64,000 nt of DNA, from NCBI GenBank assembly GCA_003864495.1, contig ML133458.1:620001-684000 (forward strand), written 5' to 3'. Origin of the DNA: Nemopilema nomurai. Lineage: Eukaryota > Cnidaria > Scyphozoa > Rhizostomeae > Rhizostomatidae. Numbering within the stretch: position 1 is the stretch's first letter; each line of letters begins with the position of its first letter. Below the pieces are notes generated by a model. That model was not told the DNA's origin and did no database searches. It was given only the letters and a program-made list of their open reading frames with translations. A program made the position numbers and the translations under genes. Below, in pieces: positions 36,050 through 48,100 of this stretch.

Positions 36050-37844
36050 ACGAGAATTCTCTCAGTATTTATCAGCAATTCGTCGTTGAGAAAATGACTG
36101 GGTGACAGTGTGTCTCTTTGCCAAACAAATGCTCATGAGGGGACGCATACAACAGTATCTCTTTAGCAGCCGCTTAAAAATGATTCATATTAAAAGCAGC
36201 TTATTATGCAATGTCTTGTTATGGTAATCAGATTCACTTGCATTTGTGAACGTACGATTTCGGATTCAGTTGGCACCACGCAAGTCAAAAAGAGGGATTC
36301 ATTAAACATCAGGTGAGAAAAAATTTGTTTTAATGGCTGGTGAAGGGAACATGACATTGAATTTGATTCGTTTTGTGAGTACGGTAGCGTTATGTGCAAG
36401 GGTCTGTTTTAGTCATCTCTATGGTTTTCGTAAATCACAAAGCTCATTAGATGAATTAGGAAAGTTGAGAGTCTCTTGAAGGTCAGGCTGTATAATTATT
36501 GGCTTGTTCTCTTGTTTTGTAAACGTGATCAAGCATAACAGTAGAAGGTAAAAATGTTTTTTCGAATTTGCTGCTAAAACCTGCAAGTACTTTTTAGTTA
36601 TTTTGTAAAATCTACCCCAAAGTCTCAGCTTCTGCTGAATATAAAAAATCTTTAAGCTAAAAGGAATCAGAATGGTCGACAGAGCACAGCCTTGAGAAGC
36701 AACACAACGATACGCCTGCAAGCGGCAGATATACATCTTACATAACATTCTTACATTTTTTCTTATCGGTATTTAAGATATGCGGACATGACTGATGAGT
36801 TAATTTGATACTCAGGCTCTCATTATTTTTGTGACTTGCAGCTAAAGCATTATCTAGCTTAAAGTTCAGGAATCTCTGTAGTGGTTACAAAACCTTCTGT
36901 CGTCTTGTGGTAGCATTGGGTTTCCTCGGTACCGACGTTGCGTAACCAATTTTTATCCAGTACAACCAGAGCCAAAACCCAAGAACCGATTCAAATTACA
37001 AAGCTATGGAGAACTGTGTGCTGCTTTTCTCAAGCGTTGATAGTACTAGCTACAGAATTTCTTCTGCAACTACAAACTTTGGGAATAATGTAATTGCAGG
37101 CACCGCGGTACGATGTTAATGAGCCTTAGAAATAAATTTAGCCATGGTATGCTTTATCGTGCAGGTTAAGCTGGATCAAGAAATCCTCCCGTCAAACGGC
37201 TCATTTCTGGAGCTAAGAACGCAACAAAATGCCTGGTCAGGGCGTTCTCTTATAATGAAATATTAGGTCTAAGAATACGTTGAAAATCAGTAATTCTTCA
37301 AAAGTGCCAGATACGAACACAAATAACAAGAACTGCATGTTTTGCAAGTGTAATCCCCTGAAACTAATCTTGTCATCAAATCAATGCCGTCTGAATGCCC
37401 TGTCTTTTCGTGGTATTCTTCTGCACTTGCTGGTGCATATCAACTTGAACAGTTGTCACAAGCAGACAATTTTGAAATGAATTGCAACAACGAAGCATTT
37501 TTAAAAGTTAACTCTAGCATGCAAATTAAAATTAACTAGAAACTGTCCGTTGTTCAGAAGAGCACTATTGTCACTGATTTGCCAAAAAAATTTTGATTGA
37601 GCATGGACTGCACCAAACAACTAAGCCCAAATAATCGACTACCCATGCTCATTAGACAGCTATCGAAATAATTTCCGATACCTAGAAGTCAAAGCCCACA
37701 TAATTTATTTTATTGTAATGGCATCAATTTAACTATTGAATTAAAGTACATACACCTAAGCCATTCGCCTGTAGACAGAATGAACATCACGATGGTAAAG
37801 AAACAGGGGAAGCAAAAATTCTGTATTTTAAGTACTTCTTTCGT

Positions 37845-38002
37845 CCGACGCTCCTCAAAGTATGCAAACGTTGGGAAATGGCGAAAAGCTGACAAAACGA
37901 AGAGTCAGTTGGGATCGAAAATCAATGGAGGAATGTGGGAAGAGCATTACTTTCTTTCAGCTTTCGGACACCTTCTGACATTTGCGTACCCTGAAGAGCG
38001 TC
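37845..38002. repeat. Imperfect inverted repeat, arms of at least 52 bp
   Basis: The reverse complement of 37845-37896 aligns with 37951-38002 at 37 of 52 positions without gaps, with weaker similarity beyond; the arms are 54 bp apart. Read inward, the two arms translate to LSAFRHFPTFAYFEERR and LSAFGHLLTFAYPEERR, and 9 of the 15 mismatches fall on the third position of that frame. Confidence 0.65.
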
Positions 38003-38750
38003 GAAAGAGTATTACAATGTGGAAAAATTATATTTTCGCTGTTTCTACCATGAAATTTTGCACCGCGAAAAAATGTTATAAAAAATAGACAATGGTACAG
38101 ATTCACAAATGCATCTGTAGCAAGAATATTTACTTCATTAATGTTGCTGGACTAGCTTCTTATCCCAACAGAGTAGTCATTTACGAACCCAGAGACTCTT
38201 CCAGTAGAAAACTCCAGTTAGAGATTTAAAGAAAAGGGTTGTTATCTTTGTTATTTCGGCTTTGTTTAATATTGTTTAATCACGATGAAATATGAAATAA
38301 TGTTGATCTTTGCCGGAACAAAGAAGAAAATAGTGGATAAAGCTAGATTTACTTGCGAAGTAATTATTGATTTATCAAGAGAGCAGATTGTAAAATATAT
38401 CAAGCGCATCAATTTCTAGCATTTTCCTTAAAAAATGGGTAATAGAACTTTCGAGGGCTATGAAATCCAGACCTCTTCGTTAATGTGCGCATGCGTGATA
38501 TTTAACGCCAGTTGAGATCTAAGCAAATATAGACTACACAAAGTGCAATTGGCTAGGGTAGCAAAAAGGCTTGCTTTGTGCCAGTTAATATGCCCCCTGC
38601 TTTCATTGTAACAACTATGAATTTAAGAAAGAAAACTGTCAATTCCATTTCACTAATATCGCCGACCTCGTCGTATTTACGCTGCAAAACTGCCTTGGCT
38701 ACAGTGAAATCTCCAGTATTGGCTTCAGAGATTCATCGCTCATTTCATTG

Positions 38751-38815
38751 GGTCGGCTGGCCCAGTGGAGTGAGCGTTGGTTTTTGGAGCAGCACGCTGG
38801 AGTTCGTTTCCGACC
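38751..38815 (+). repeat. tRNA-like sequence (tRNA-derived SINE head or tRNA relic)
   Basis: TGGCCCAGTGG matches the pol III A box (TGGCNNAGTGG), and 34 bp on AGTTCGTTTCC resembles the B box. The ends GGTCGG and CCGACC can pair as an acceptor stem, and GCGT/ACGC as an anticodon stem. It is shorter than a normal tRNA, so it is more likely a SINE head or decayed copy. It lies about 95 bp before light-chain copy 2. Confidence 0.45.
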
Positions 38816-38908
38816 AAGAGTGGCTCGATACAACTGGGTGTCAATTTGTATACATACATACAGGGTGTCAATTTGAATGCGCTTAGTTATTATACCCTCC
38901 TTTCAGAA

Positions 38909-39355
38909 ATGGCTGAAATTGACGAAGACCAGCTGGAGGACATGAAGGACTGTTATTCAATCTTCGACAAAAAGGGGGACATGCGAGTCGAGAGTGACAA
39001 GTTGGTAGACGTGCTCCGTTCCCTGGGCCTAAACCCACTGACTGATGACGTCAACAAGTGCCTAAACGAGTCAAAGCTGGGCGGAACTCGCGTCGACTTC
39101 GAAACTTTCTTTGGCATCTACAATTTTATTTCCACCAAACCAACAGTGGGAAGCTACGCAGATATGGTAGAAGGGTTGAAGACGTTGGACAGAGATCAAA
39201 GCGGAACGGTCAACTCGGCGGAGCTGCGTCACATCCTTAGTAAGGTAGCTGACAGAATGACGGAGGAGCAGATTAATAGCTGTATGTCTCCTCATGAGAA
39301 TGCTGAAGGCCAAATTCCATACGAGACACTTATCAAGAGTGTCATGGCCGGCTGA
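38909..39355 (+). CDS. Essential myosin light chain, copy 2 (single-exon coding region)
   Basis: A 148-residue intronless frame. The frame is open upstream to 38777, but MAEIDEDQLEDMKDCYSIFD aligns with the start of copy 1, so the ATG at 38909 is chosen. A strong 3' splice site, CTCCTTTCAG, ends two bases before that ATG, so the upstream open frame is most likely intron. Loop 1 (DKKGDMRVESDK) is degenerate; loop 3 (DRDQSGTVNSAE) has the canonical calcium ligands. The family block GSYADMVEGLKTLDRDQ and ELRHILSKVADRMTEEQ supports an essential light chain. Same strand and size as copies 1 and 3. Confidence 0.87.
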   Translation: MAEIDEDQLEDMKDCYSIFDKKGDMRVESDKLVDVLRSLGLNPLTDDVNKCLNESKLGGTRVDFETFFGIYNFISTKPTVGSYADMVEGLKTLDRDQSGTVNSAELRHILSKVADRMTEEQINSCMSPHENAEGQIPYETLIKSVMAG

Positions 39356-40738
39356 AGCAGGACAGTGGGATTGTGACTTACCCTAGAAGATCAGCCTTTT
39401 TGTGTAATTTTCCCTACAATTGATAATGAAAAATACATGTGCATTAGCATTCATGCGAGATATGTCTCCTTCGAAGTTAATCTTGAATCAGCAGGGACAT
39501 GCGGGGAAGGTGAAGTTGTCAGCTTGTAATCGAGGTATTTGCTGCAAATTAAAAAGCAGGTAGATCTGCTACAGATGCTCCAAAAATTGTTTTAGGCCTG
39601 AGAGATCTTGCTTTACATTTTAATCTTCCAGTCTTCCAGTCGTAATTTTCAGCTCCTAAGAAACCTTTGAAAAGGTCTTCAATGAGCAGGCTTGATTACA
39701 CGAGCACTTTTATTAGTCTTGGTATGAACCTTGAAATTCGATGTTTTTCTGACTTGAATACATCAAGGGTTGTCAAATTATTACTGCCAAGATGAAATTT
39801 GGGTCATATTCTCTTTAACCAGGGCACATTCGATAACCAAGAAATGACCCAACCTTTCAAACAGGATACAAACATGTCATGTTTCTCTCCTGTCCACACC
39901 ATTCGCTTTCCCTGAAACACGAACACTTGACATATGCATAGTGTTTATTATTGAGATCACAACGATGAGATTCAGAAAACATGGTGGTTGTGAGCCCCAT
40001 GACACTGAATTGCGGCCAAAATCTGTCTTCATCACCCTCCGAGAAAAGCAAGAAGGATGCTATTACGTCAGCAGGGATACTGTGCATGTCTCTATTGGGG
40101 AATCAATCCAAACTCCCCCCATTTAAGAAAATTTCAATGAAGATGATGGCTTACCATGAAGTGCCTCTTTGCAGAAGTTTTAAGATTATCGTATCACAAG
40201 GCAAACGAGGAAAAACTGCTTGTTTGTTATAGGACCTGCATCAAGTTCTGAAACGTTCCAATTTGAAAAAGTACAGCAGCTGTCAGAGTTTTGCTAATTA
40301 GTTTCTGGCTGATAAGATTCATTTGTTATTTCAGTACTTACCTAATGATGGTACCCCCGTTTTATGCCCATTATTAGATCAGGCATTTTCGAAGAATTTG
40401 CACTAGCCCGAATAATCTTAGATCAATGCAAACAGACAGTAGAAAACCAATATTGGTGGAAATAACATACACTGGCGATTGACCCTTGAAAAATTCGGGT
40501 TAATACATCCGTCACTTATTATATTGAAGTCAAATCCAATCAAAAAGAAAACCGAACATCCTTGGGAGCTGTTTGGGTGTTAACTTTGATTTTACTTAAG
40601 ACCAGCGGTGATCATTCTGGGTCGTACTCGCCGGCAAGTTAAGACTCGATCGACGCCCATTCGGCTGTGAGTTGCTTGACACTGATAATGACAGAGGTGA
40701 GGTTTTCGACTAGTGTGACCGAGGTGATTGTTCCATCA
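39356..40738. other. Spacer between light-chain copies 2 and 3
   Basis: AT-rich 1.4 kb. Short frames at 39857-40232 overlap on both strands and show no domain. No repeat was recognised. Confidence 0.5.
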
Positions 40739-41188
40739 ATGGAAGACGAGGATGAGGACAGTCTCGACGAGATCCAGAGCTGCTTCTCTTTATTTGACAA
40801 ACGAGGGGACATGAAGGTTGAGTCCCACAGGGTCATCGACGTTCTCCGATCGCTAGGCCTAAACCCCCTAACGGAAGATGTGAACAAATGTCTCAAGGAT
40901 TCGCAGCTAGTTGGACGTCGAGTTGACTTCCCGACGTTCTATGGAATTTTCCAGCACATTTGTCGTCTGCCAGCGATGGGCACTTACGAAGATATCGTGG
41001 AAGGCCTGAGGTCGTTCGACAGAGACCAGACAGGGTTGGTCTCCAGCGCGGAGCTCCGTCAGATCTTGCTACACATTGGTGACAGAATGACAGAGGAGCA
41101 GGTGCTCGCGATCCTAGCGCCACACGAAGGAGCCAGTGGCTCGGTGTCCTATGAAGCACTGATACAGACTGTTATGCAGAAAAACTAG
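40739..41188 (+). CDS. Essential myosin light chain, copy 3 (single-exon coding region)
   Basis: A 149-residue intronless frame. In-frame ATGs exist upstream (40667 and 40688), but starting at 40739 (MEDEDEDSLDEIQSCFSLFD) gives a first segment equal in length to the other copies, so it is preferred; a 24-residue longer form is possible. Loop 1 (DKRGDMKVESHR) is degenerate; loop 3 (DRDQTGLVSSAE) is canonical. GTYEDIVEGLRSFDRDQ followed by ELRQILLHIGDRMTEEQ marks the family. Its base composition is more GC-rich than its surroundings. It is the most diverged of the three N-terminally. Confidence 0.86.
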   Translation: MEDEDEDSLDEIQSCFSLFDKRGDMKVESHRVIDVLRSLGLNPLTEDVNKCLKDSQLVGRRVDFPTFYGIFQHICRLPAMGTYEDIVEGLRSFDRDQTGLVSSAELRQILLHIGDRMTEEQVLAILAPHEGASGSVSYEALIQTVMQKN

Positions 41189-44100
41189 GAAGAGAGGACG
41201 GTCCGAAGTGCTCAGAGCATGCGGAGGGACGCTATAATTTGGCTCCGAAGGGACCCTTATTTTTATGCATTTGTAAGCCTTGGTTAACTTATGTGAGTAT
41301 TTGAGTACAACAAAAGCCGAGGCTCCCGTTCTTTCATGGTTTAAAGACGTCTTAGATCTCCAACAGTTATCACACTAGTTTTGCTACAGAATAGTCTTAC
41401 TCGGTTCTTATTGAAATTGGAATAATCATTATGAGCGTTGATCTTGTCTGGGTCAATGACTTCCCCTGGTCTACTTTGTTGGCTTTTTCTCATAGAAACC
41501 TGAATTCGTGAAATGCAAATGCGAGCATTTTTCTTGCGATGAACGCAGACAAATGCTACTACATTCTAGTCATTGCAATGGGCTTTACTGATTCCAGCTG
41601 ACAAGGGAGGGGGGCTGAGTAGGAAACGATTCTCCTAGAAAACTAGTATACAACTTCGTGATGCAATGATTGGCGTTGTGCAACAGAGGAGCTCTAAGGT
41701 ACTTCCATTGACGGTTACGTTAACACAGTTATATGTTAGACTGCTCAAATTAGAACGACCTAAAAATGTTACACAGCTGATCTCTTCCATTGTGTACGTT
41801 GTCCTAATGACGCTCGTTCGATTACCCAACACCAGAAATTCCTACTTCCGTAAACCTAAGTTCTACTAAAATTGTTGAATATTTTCCTTGGGCACTCTGA
41901 ACAAACAGTTTAGGTCCTGTGACCTAAGGACAGGCGGCAATCGTCACCATGGTTTCGTAAAAACAAATATCTAAATCTATAATCCGGACTAGTGCTTTAA
42001 TCCGGCAAACGTGTGGAACGTCTCTTAGGCCCGAAATAACTTTTGGCTCTGGATGAAGGCAAAGATTTTGTTTGCCACTCCTCCGCTCAATATTCATTGT
42101 TATTACTTTTTGGGTATCACTCACTGTTCATGTTTTATCTACACCATCAGATAAAACTTCTACTAACCTTTAAGTTCTGCAAGGCTCACAACTTTTCTCC
42201 GTTTCAACAAAGTTTTCTCCGTTTCAACAAAGTTTTCTCCGTACTTCGTGTTCAAACGACAATAATAATACTAGGCAAGGCTGAAATTTCTAAAGCTAAA
42301 CAAAAGCCACACGATAGCAGAAACTATCCCCCTAGACTGATTGTTTTGATGGTTGAGAGACTTCATTTTTGCTCGACGCATCCACGTCGCACTCATCTCC
42401 TGGGACTAATTCATTTCTTTGCAAATGGGCATCCACTACACGGATTGGTCAGATCGAAAATAGAGGCGTCTGTCACGCATCATGAATCATTGGTCAGATC
42501 ATGCACGGATTTGATTGATTGATTGATGTGATTGAGTGATTGGTTTGTCATGTATCATTGGTCAGATCGCAGGGGCGGTCTGTCAACCCCTTTCGCATAG
42601 AGGAACATTCGCCAGAAGACGGGAGGAGACGGACTAAAAAGCAGGGGGTATCTAGGAAACATTAAACTAGGGTCCTAAATTATGCTGGAAGCTACTAACA
42701 AAACGTTGGCGAACGATGACAAACTATTAGAGAAACTGAGGCAGGGGTATTAATGGGTAGTTACAAATGGGTGCAGCAACTTCTTTAGAATTTTCACCCT
42801 TTCAGACCAACCTTGTGCTCAGCTTCGCCAGATGACTCAATCGACCGAAGTGTTTTAGTTGAATGTGCGATTGTTAGAGAAAAGATTTTTTAATGGCAGT
42901 ACAGCGCAAAAAACCTGTTTCAAAACAGAATAAAGAGTGGCTTGTGAGGCAACTTAATGATCACGAATAAGTGTAGGCTTTACTTCGCTGCGCTCGCTAT
43001 ATTCCTTGTCCCGTGTTTCTAACAACACATTTCTAATGGCACGATGGCAGTCACAAAAGAAATATAAGCACTTCTCCCTCTTGCGATTCATAACTTTTCT
43101 AGAAATGTCCTATTTGCATACAAGTATTTACAATCAAATATAAACATATATTTCGCTTTTATTCTCAATTACTGGTACAACGTGATCTACTGTAATATGA
43201 AGCAGGTGAAAATTCAGCCACTGGAGTTTTTACACTTCCGGGTGAGGCGAGGCCTGTCCTGATATTAGCCAGATGAGACAAATGCTCTCCACTTGCATTA
43301 GTCGATCGTGTGCCTCTTTCTTGTCGTCATCAACAGCAGAATCCAACCACGTGTACCGAAAAGGCCACAATTCACCCACCCTTCGCATTCCTTAAAACCA
43401 GTCACTCTCGCTAACTACTTCTGGGTCGCAAGTTGGATGGCCGAGAATTGACTTTGCTCCATACTAACATAGTCACGATCAAACAAATTGCAAATCACTA
43501 AATTCAAAGCTTGCTTTATAAAGCAAGTAAGACGTCATCGGTAAAAAGTTAATATCCTCCAATATTAAAAAATCATTACACCTTTACGAATACAATTAAT
43601 ATCGTCTTTAAAGAATCATAACATCAAACATAACTCTAGGCTTAAGCTGTTTGATAATGTAATTGCTGCATCACAACTGACGAATTTCCTGTTCTGCAGG
43701 TCCTTGATAAAACTTGCATTTAGGTTTAGACATTTAGACGTGCATTTAGGTTTAGACAGTCAACAGCAAAGTACAGCCTCGTCATGAATAAGAAACACTG
43801 ATGTCATTTTACTGAGAGTAGATTAAGGGGTAGTTACAAAGCACTAAGGCAACTACTATTTATCTTAATAGAACCTTGGATTCCAATATGTCCCTGGCTG
43901 TCATGACATTAATGAAAAGTGACCAGCACACTTTTAAAAAGGCTTCCGGTATGCTGCAAATATTTATAATAATTTAAGTCGACTTTCCTATTCAACTGAA
44001 ATAAAAATAACGATAACGATAGCTAAAGTGATAATAATACTAATAACAATGAGAGTTGGATCTCCATGTCAAACTTTCAAAAAGACCCAACACAGCACAC

Positions 44101-45070
44101 ATCCAAACATGCATCTCTGTACCCGTGATGATGAGTAAGCCAACTTCGATGTGATGAAAGAAAAAAACGGTGTAAACAAAAAGTCTGGAATTAGCTGAAA
44201 TAGAGACAGTTGAAGGTTTGTGAAAAAATTGTTATGAGTCCACAGAGACATGCAATACGAAGGGACAAAGTAGTATGGAAAGCCTTCTTGAGAATGCAGA
44301 ATCATATTGGTGAAGTAAGCAAAATTATGGAATAATATAGGTGTAGGAGTAACTTAGAAGAAAGCACGACCGTATTTAAACTTATATAGAGAGATATATC
44401 AGCTTCTGAATACACAAACGGCAGGTGGATTACTAGGGCCTCAATATGAACGGACTTGAAATGAGGAACAGCAAAGTAGTGACCCTAATGCGGCCTTAAC
44501 TGGGAACAATTTCTATGGAGAAATCGGAGAATTCAGAGCCATCGATGCCGAAAAAGATGACAGAAACGATTAAAAAAGATCAACATCGATGTAAAGTTCG
44601 GAGAAGTCAATGATGGCGTGACAAGGCGGGTTTCGAGAAAAGCCTCGAAGCCTGGGAAAGTGAAGAGGGGGCTTTCAAGTTGCTAGCCATTTTGCCTTAT
44701 TGCAGATTATGTAACATCGAATTTGAACAATACACAAATTTATTTGGTAATCTGAGAGAATCAAACGAGAATTCGGCATCAACGTCTTCAATAAATGGCA
44801 TCAAAGGCTTGTTTTTATCCAGTGAATTCAATTGAAGCAAACACAAAAATTTATGTCTTTGTAGAAACAGTTGTAGATATTGTGAACTACCAGAGGCAGC
44901 GAAGAAGGAAAGCCTCGAATGAATCCAGAGAGACATGAACAGTGCTCGATAAAGTGTAAGTTAGAGGGTGTGCAGTGTCTGAGGGTGCGCAGAGCCTAAA
45001 GGTGTGCAGAGTCTGATTTTTGATACGTCAACAAAAATCCAAGATACACGAAACAAAACTTTTAAAATTT
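41189..45070. other. Spacer between light-chain copy 3 and the Munc13-like gene
   Basis: AT-rich 3.9 kb without a recognised gene. It holds a 20-bp tandem repeat at 42193-42240, a 26-bp direct duplication near 43718-43757 and a short GATT-rich tract near 42510-42545. Frames at 42043-42522 and 44069-44936 have no recognisable content. Confidence 0.45.
42193..42240. repeat. 20-bp tandem repeat, about 2.4 copies
   Basis: Units beginning TTTTCTCCGTTTCAACAAAG start at 42193 and 42213, followed by a partial third. Two perfect units suggest a recent duplication. Confidence 0.85.
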
Positions 45071-45190
45071 AGGCAGACTTGCGAAGTTACGAGCAGACTT
45101 TCGATATTACGAGCAGACTTTCGATATTACGATCAGACTTTCGATATTACGGGCAGACCTTCGAAATTACGAGCTGGATTTTAAAGTTAC
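45071..45190. repeat. 20-bp minisatellite, six units, overlapping the stop codon of the Munc13-like gene
   Basis: Units of GAGCAGACTTTCGATATTAC start every 20 bp from 45071 to 45171. The central units are nearly perfect; the outer ones are diverged. The last unit includes the minus-strand stop codon at 45189-45187. Confidence 0.88.
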
Positions 45191-48100
45191 GATATTGGCC
45201 ATGACGATGCCTTAGGGCGAGATGAAGCTGGTGCGATGGTGTTCAGAATATTTCTAGCTTCTTGGTCGTTGTTGCGGTGACATCGGCATTGTAACAAACT
45301 GGTGACATCCTGCTTGATAGTGAGAGAGAACGCCAGCCCCGACTGTCTTACGACTCGGCAAATGGTAAATTCTGGGTCACCGGTCCTGCAAGCTGCGGTC
45401 TCAACTTTGTAGATGAAATCTGGAGAGTTCTGAAAGCCTACTGACAAGGATAGAGTGTCCAAGTCACTGTGGCCTGTCTCAGAGCCTTCGTCTAGGAGCG
45501 AAAAGATCAAATGAGTGGGAGATGGGTATAAACAGTTTGCAGGGTACAAACAAATACACGCTCTTGGGAATAGCCCCCCCCCCCCCCCCCCCCCTACGTG
45601 TAACAGGGATAGCCTTCTCTTATATGATGAACAATAGAACCCGTAGTCTCCTTTTCGTGTTCAATTCAATGAACCCATATACTTTCGTAGCCCTTAATCA
45701 TCGAAATGATTTACCTAACTGCCTTATTCGTGCTTGCCATCTTCTAAGAAAACTATTTGAAAAGAGAAAACAAAAACTGATTACCAAATTCATTATGGAA
45801 GCCAATATGCCCGCTTATATCAACAATGCCAATTCCAGTTCTGCTTCTTGCAGTGCGAGTGCCTGACTCCACCTGGGTGGGCGCATAATCCAGTACGATC
45901 ATCCCGTCATCAAGCAAAGAGTTGCCTAGGAGAAAATTAAAGCATTTAGCCATATGGCAAAACTATGCTGTTACAGCGTTTTCTATATACAATGGTAACA
46001 TTTTTACCAGCTCAATTGAAGACAGCTTTGAAAACTATAAGCGATGACTGGACGACTGGACAAAGTTTGAACGATATTAAAGGTGGTACAAAACATGGTT
46101 CTTCGCAATTCAATTCAATCTGGTACGGAATTATTATTCAAAACCTTCAGTAGAGCCCCTTTCAAAAATAGGCCACCATTGAAAACCATCATTCAGAATC
46201 CTTGATCGGTAATCCAAAAATATTCTACAAAACACTGTCAGAAATATCACTGAAATTACTCACCTACTGATATAGCCATTTCTTGGTCAGTTGGTCGATT
46301 GCCAAACTCAAACTCCGGCAGCCAGATATGGCTACTGAGCAGTGAATTAACGAAGTTTGCACCTGAAAAGAACTTTAACAACCCTCCAGCTGACATCATA
46401 TCCAGCAGAATTTCTCTTGGCGTAAGTGTAAGCAGGTAGGCCTGGTCCTCCGACTCCTAGAAAAAGTTCTTTTGTTAAGTGAATTGTTCTTGCAATAAAA
46501 TGCACATACGATAGGCCGTTCATCCTCAAGGATCACTTCCTCGAACTTAGTTCCAAAACTATGCACCCTTATTTAAATGTTATCATGTTGCGAAATCATT
46601 TTAGTGCTATTGCATTGCGAAATCGCATGAAATTTTCCCAGCTTTGTCATCTTTACAATAATACAATAAATTTTCCCCAGCGATAAACGAGCAAAATTTC
46701 CAGCCAAACAGCATTCGATTTCTAAATTCACAGCATATCATGATTCTTTTTTTAACCATTTAAAAACATTTATCAGTGTCTTTAAATGTCGCCTGCTACT
46801 CTTTGATTATATTCCGTACACACGAGCTCGATTTCCAAACGGTCTGTGCCTTTACACAAAATATATTTTCATACGTGTATTGTCACTGAATGTCAGAAAT
46901 AATTGTAAAATTCGCTTTTTCTTTGGCATATAAGAGAAAAAACTTTCAATGAATGAAACAAATTGGAATATATGAAATACCAATTTCCTGAAAACGTCAA
47001 ACACCCGGCGCAGTTTCTCCGTTTCATAGAGGTGTAAACGAAACCGGAACAGAATTGGTCTCTGCAAATGAAATCAATGTAGTCGTTAAAAAATAAGACA
47101 GCACCGATGAAAACACCACTGCTATGTACTTAAGACGTTTGTAGTGTTATAAAAAGAATTACAAACACAATTTCAAAGTGATTGATGTGCTGGCCTTTTT
47201 AGAGAACTTGTAGAATCGTTACTCCCTTAATCAAATGTTCACAGCATTTTAAAAAAGTTGCACATCGCTTGAAAAATAGGGTGCTTTTCAGTTGCTCCAA
47301 TACGACCATGGTGACGATTAGGGCAAAGCAGAAAGCGCCTAGTATTTATTGGCCATGTTTATGATTTGACGAATTATGCTTTAGAAAGCACGTGAGTGAA
47401 TTTAGCTGCAGCTTAACTGTCGATGCCTGACCTGAAGCCAAATCTCATCTGTTCCTCTTAAAATCAGTGACAGACAAGAAACTACAAAAATTAGGGAGTG
47501 GTAACTAATCTGCCATTGAGCAGTAAATGTTGAAAGGCAGATTTACCGATTTCGCCATTAGCTTGTTATCTGTCTCTGCATCGACAGACAAGTGCCTCAG
47601 ACATACCTAGGGCGTGAAATGAAAGCCATTTATCATAACGATCATGTGGAATATTCGTTTGACAATGCAATTAGACTGTAATGCTAAACGGGCTGGTACA
47701 GTATAGCCAGCCGCCGGTACAGTATAGCCAGCCGCCGGTACAGTATAGCCAGGACGGAGAGCGGTACAGTATAGCCAGCCGCCGGTACAGTATAGCCAGG
47801 ACGGAGAGCGGTACAGTATAGCCAGCCGCCGGTACAGTATAGCCAGGATGGAGAGCGGTACAGTATAGCCAGCCGCCGGTACATTTAAGCTAGATTGGTA
47901 CAGTATATTTCCACACAAAAAAATCAATTCGATTAAAATTCAACTCACGCTCAATAACTGAATGTTTAATTTGGCTTCATGAGGCTGTGCGTTAGAATTC
48001 CTCAGCCTATCAGCATACCCATGAAAAAGCTAAAATACAAAAATCACAGCGTTAAGAACGCAGATGAATCCAAGGAATCCTCACTCAAAAGGTCCCATTG

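Larger units (their letters stand above)
33191..38750. other. Spacer between light-chain copies 1 and 2
   Basis: Contains a 12-bp tandem repeat (33816-33863), a hAT MITE fragment (34942-35034), a snap-back MITE (35052-35169), a doubtful two-frame coding relic (35602-36049, minus) and an imperfect inverted repeat (37845-38002). The remainder is AT-rich with no recognisable gene. Confidence 0.5.

Noticed and set aside
38751..38815. Functional tRNA gene
   Set aside because: Too short, with incomplete D and T arms; kept only as tRNA-like repeat.
47607..47927. Repeated peptides GYTVPAAGYTVP on the minus strand
   Set aside because: Translation of the 21/26-bp VNTR; the array is intronic and the 47-bp period is not a multiple of three.
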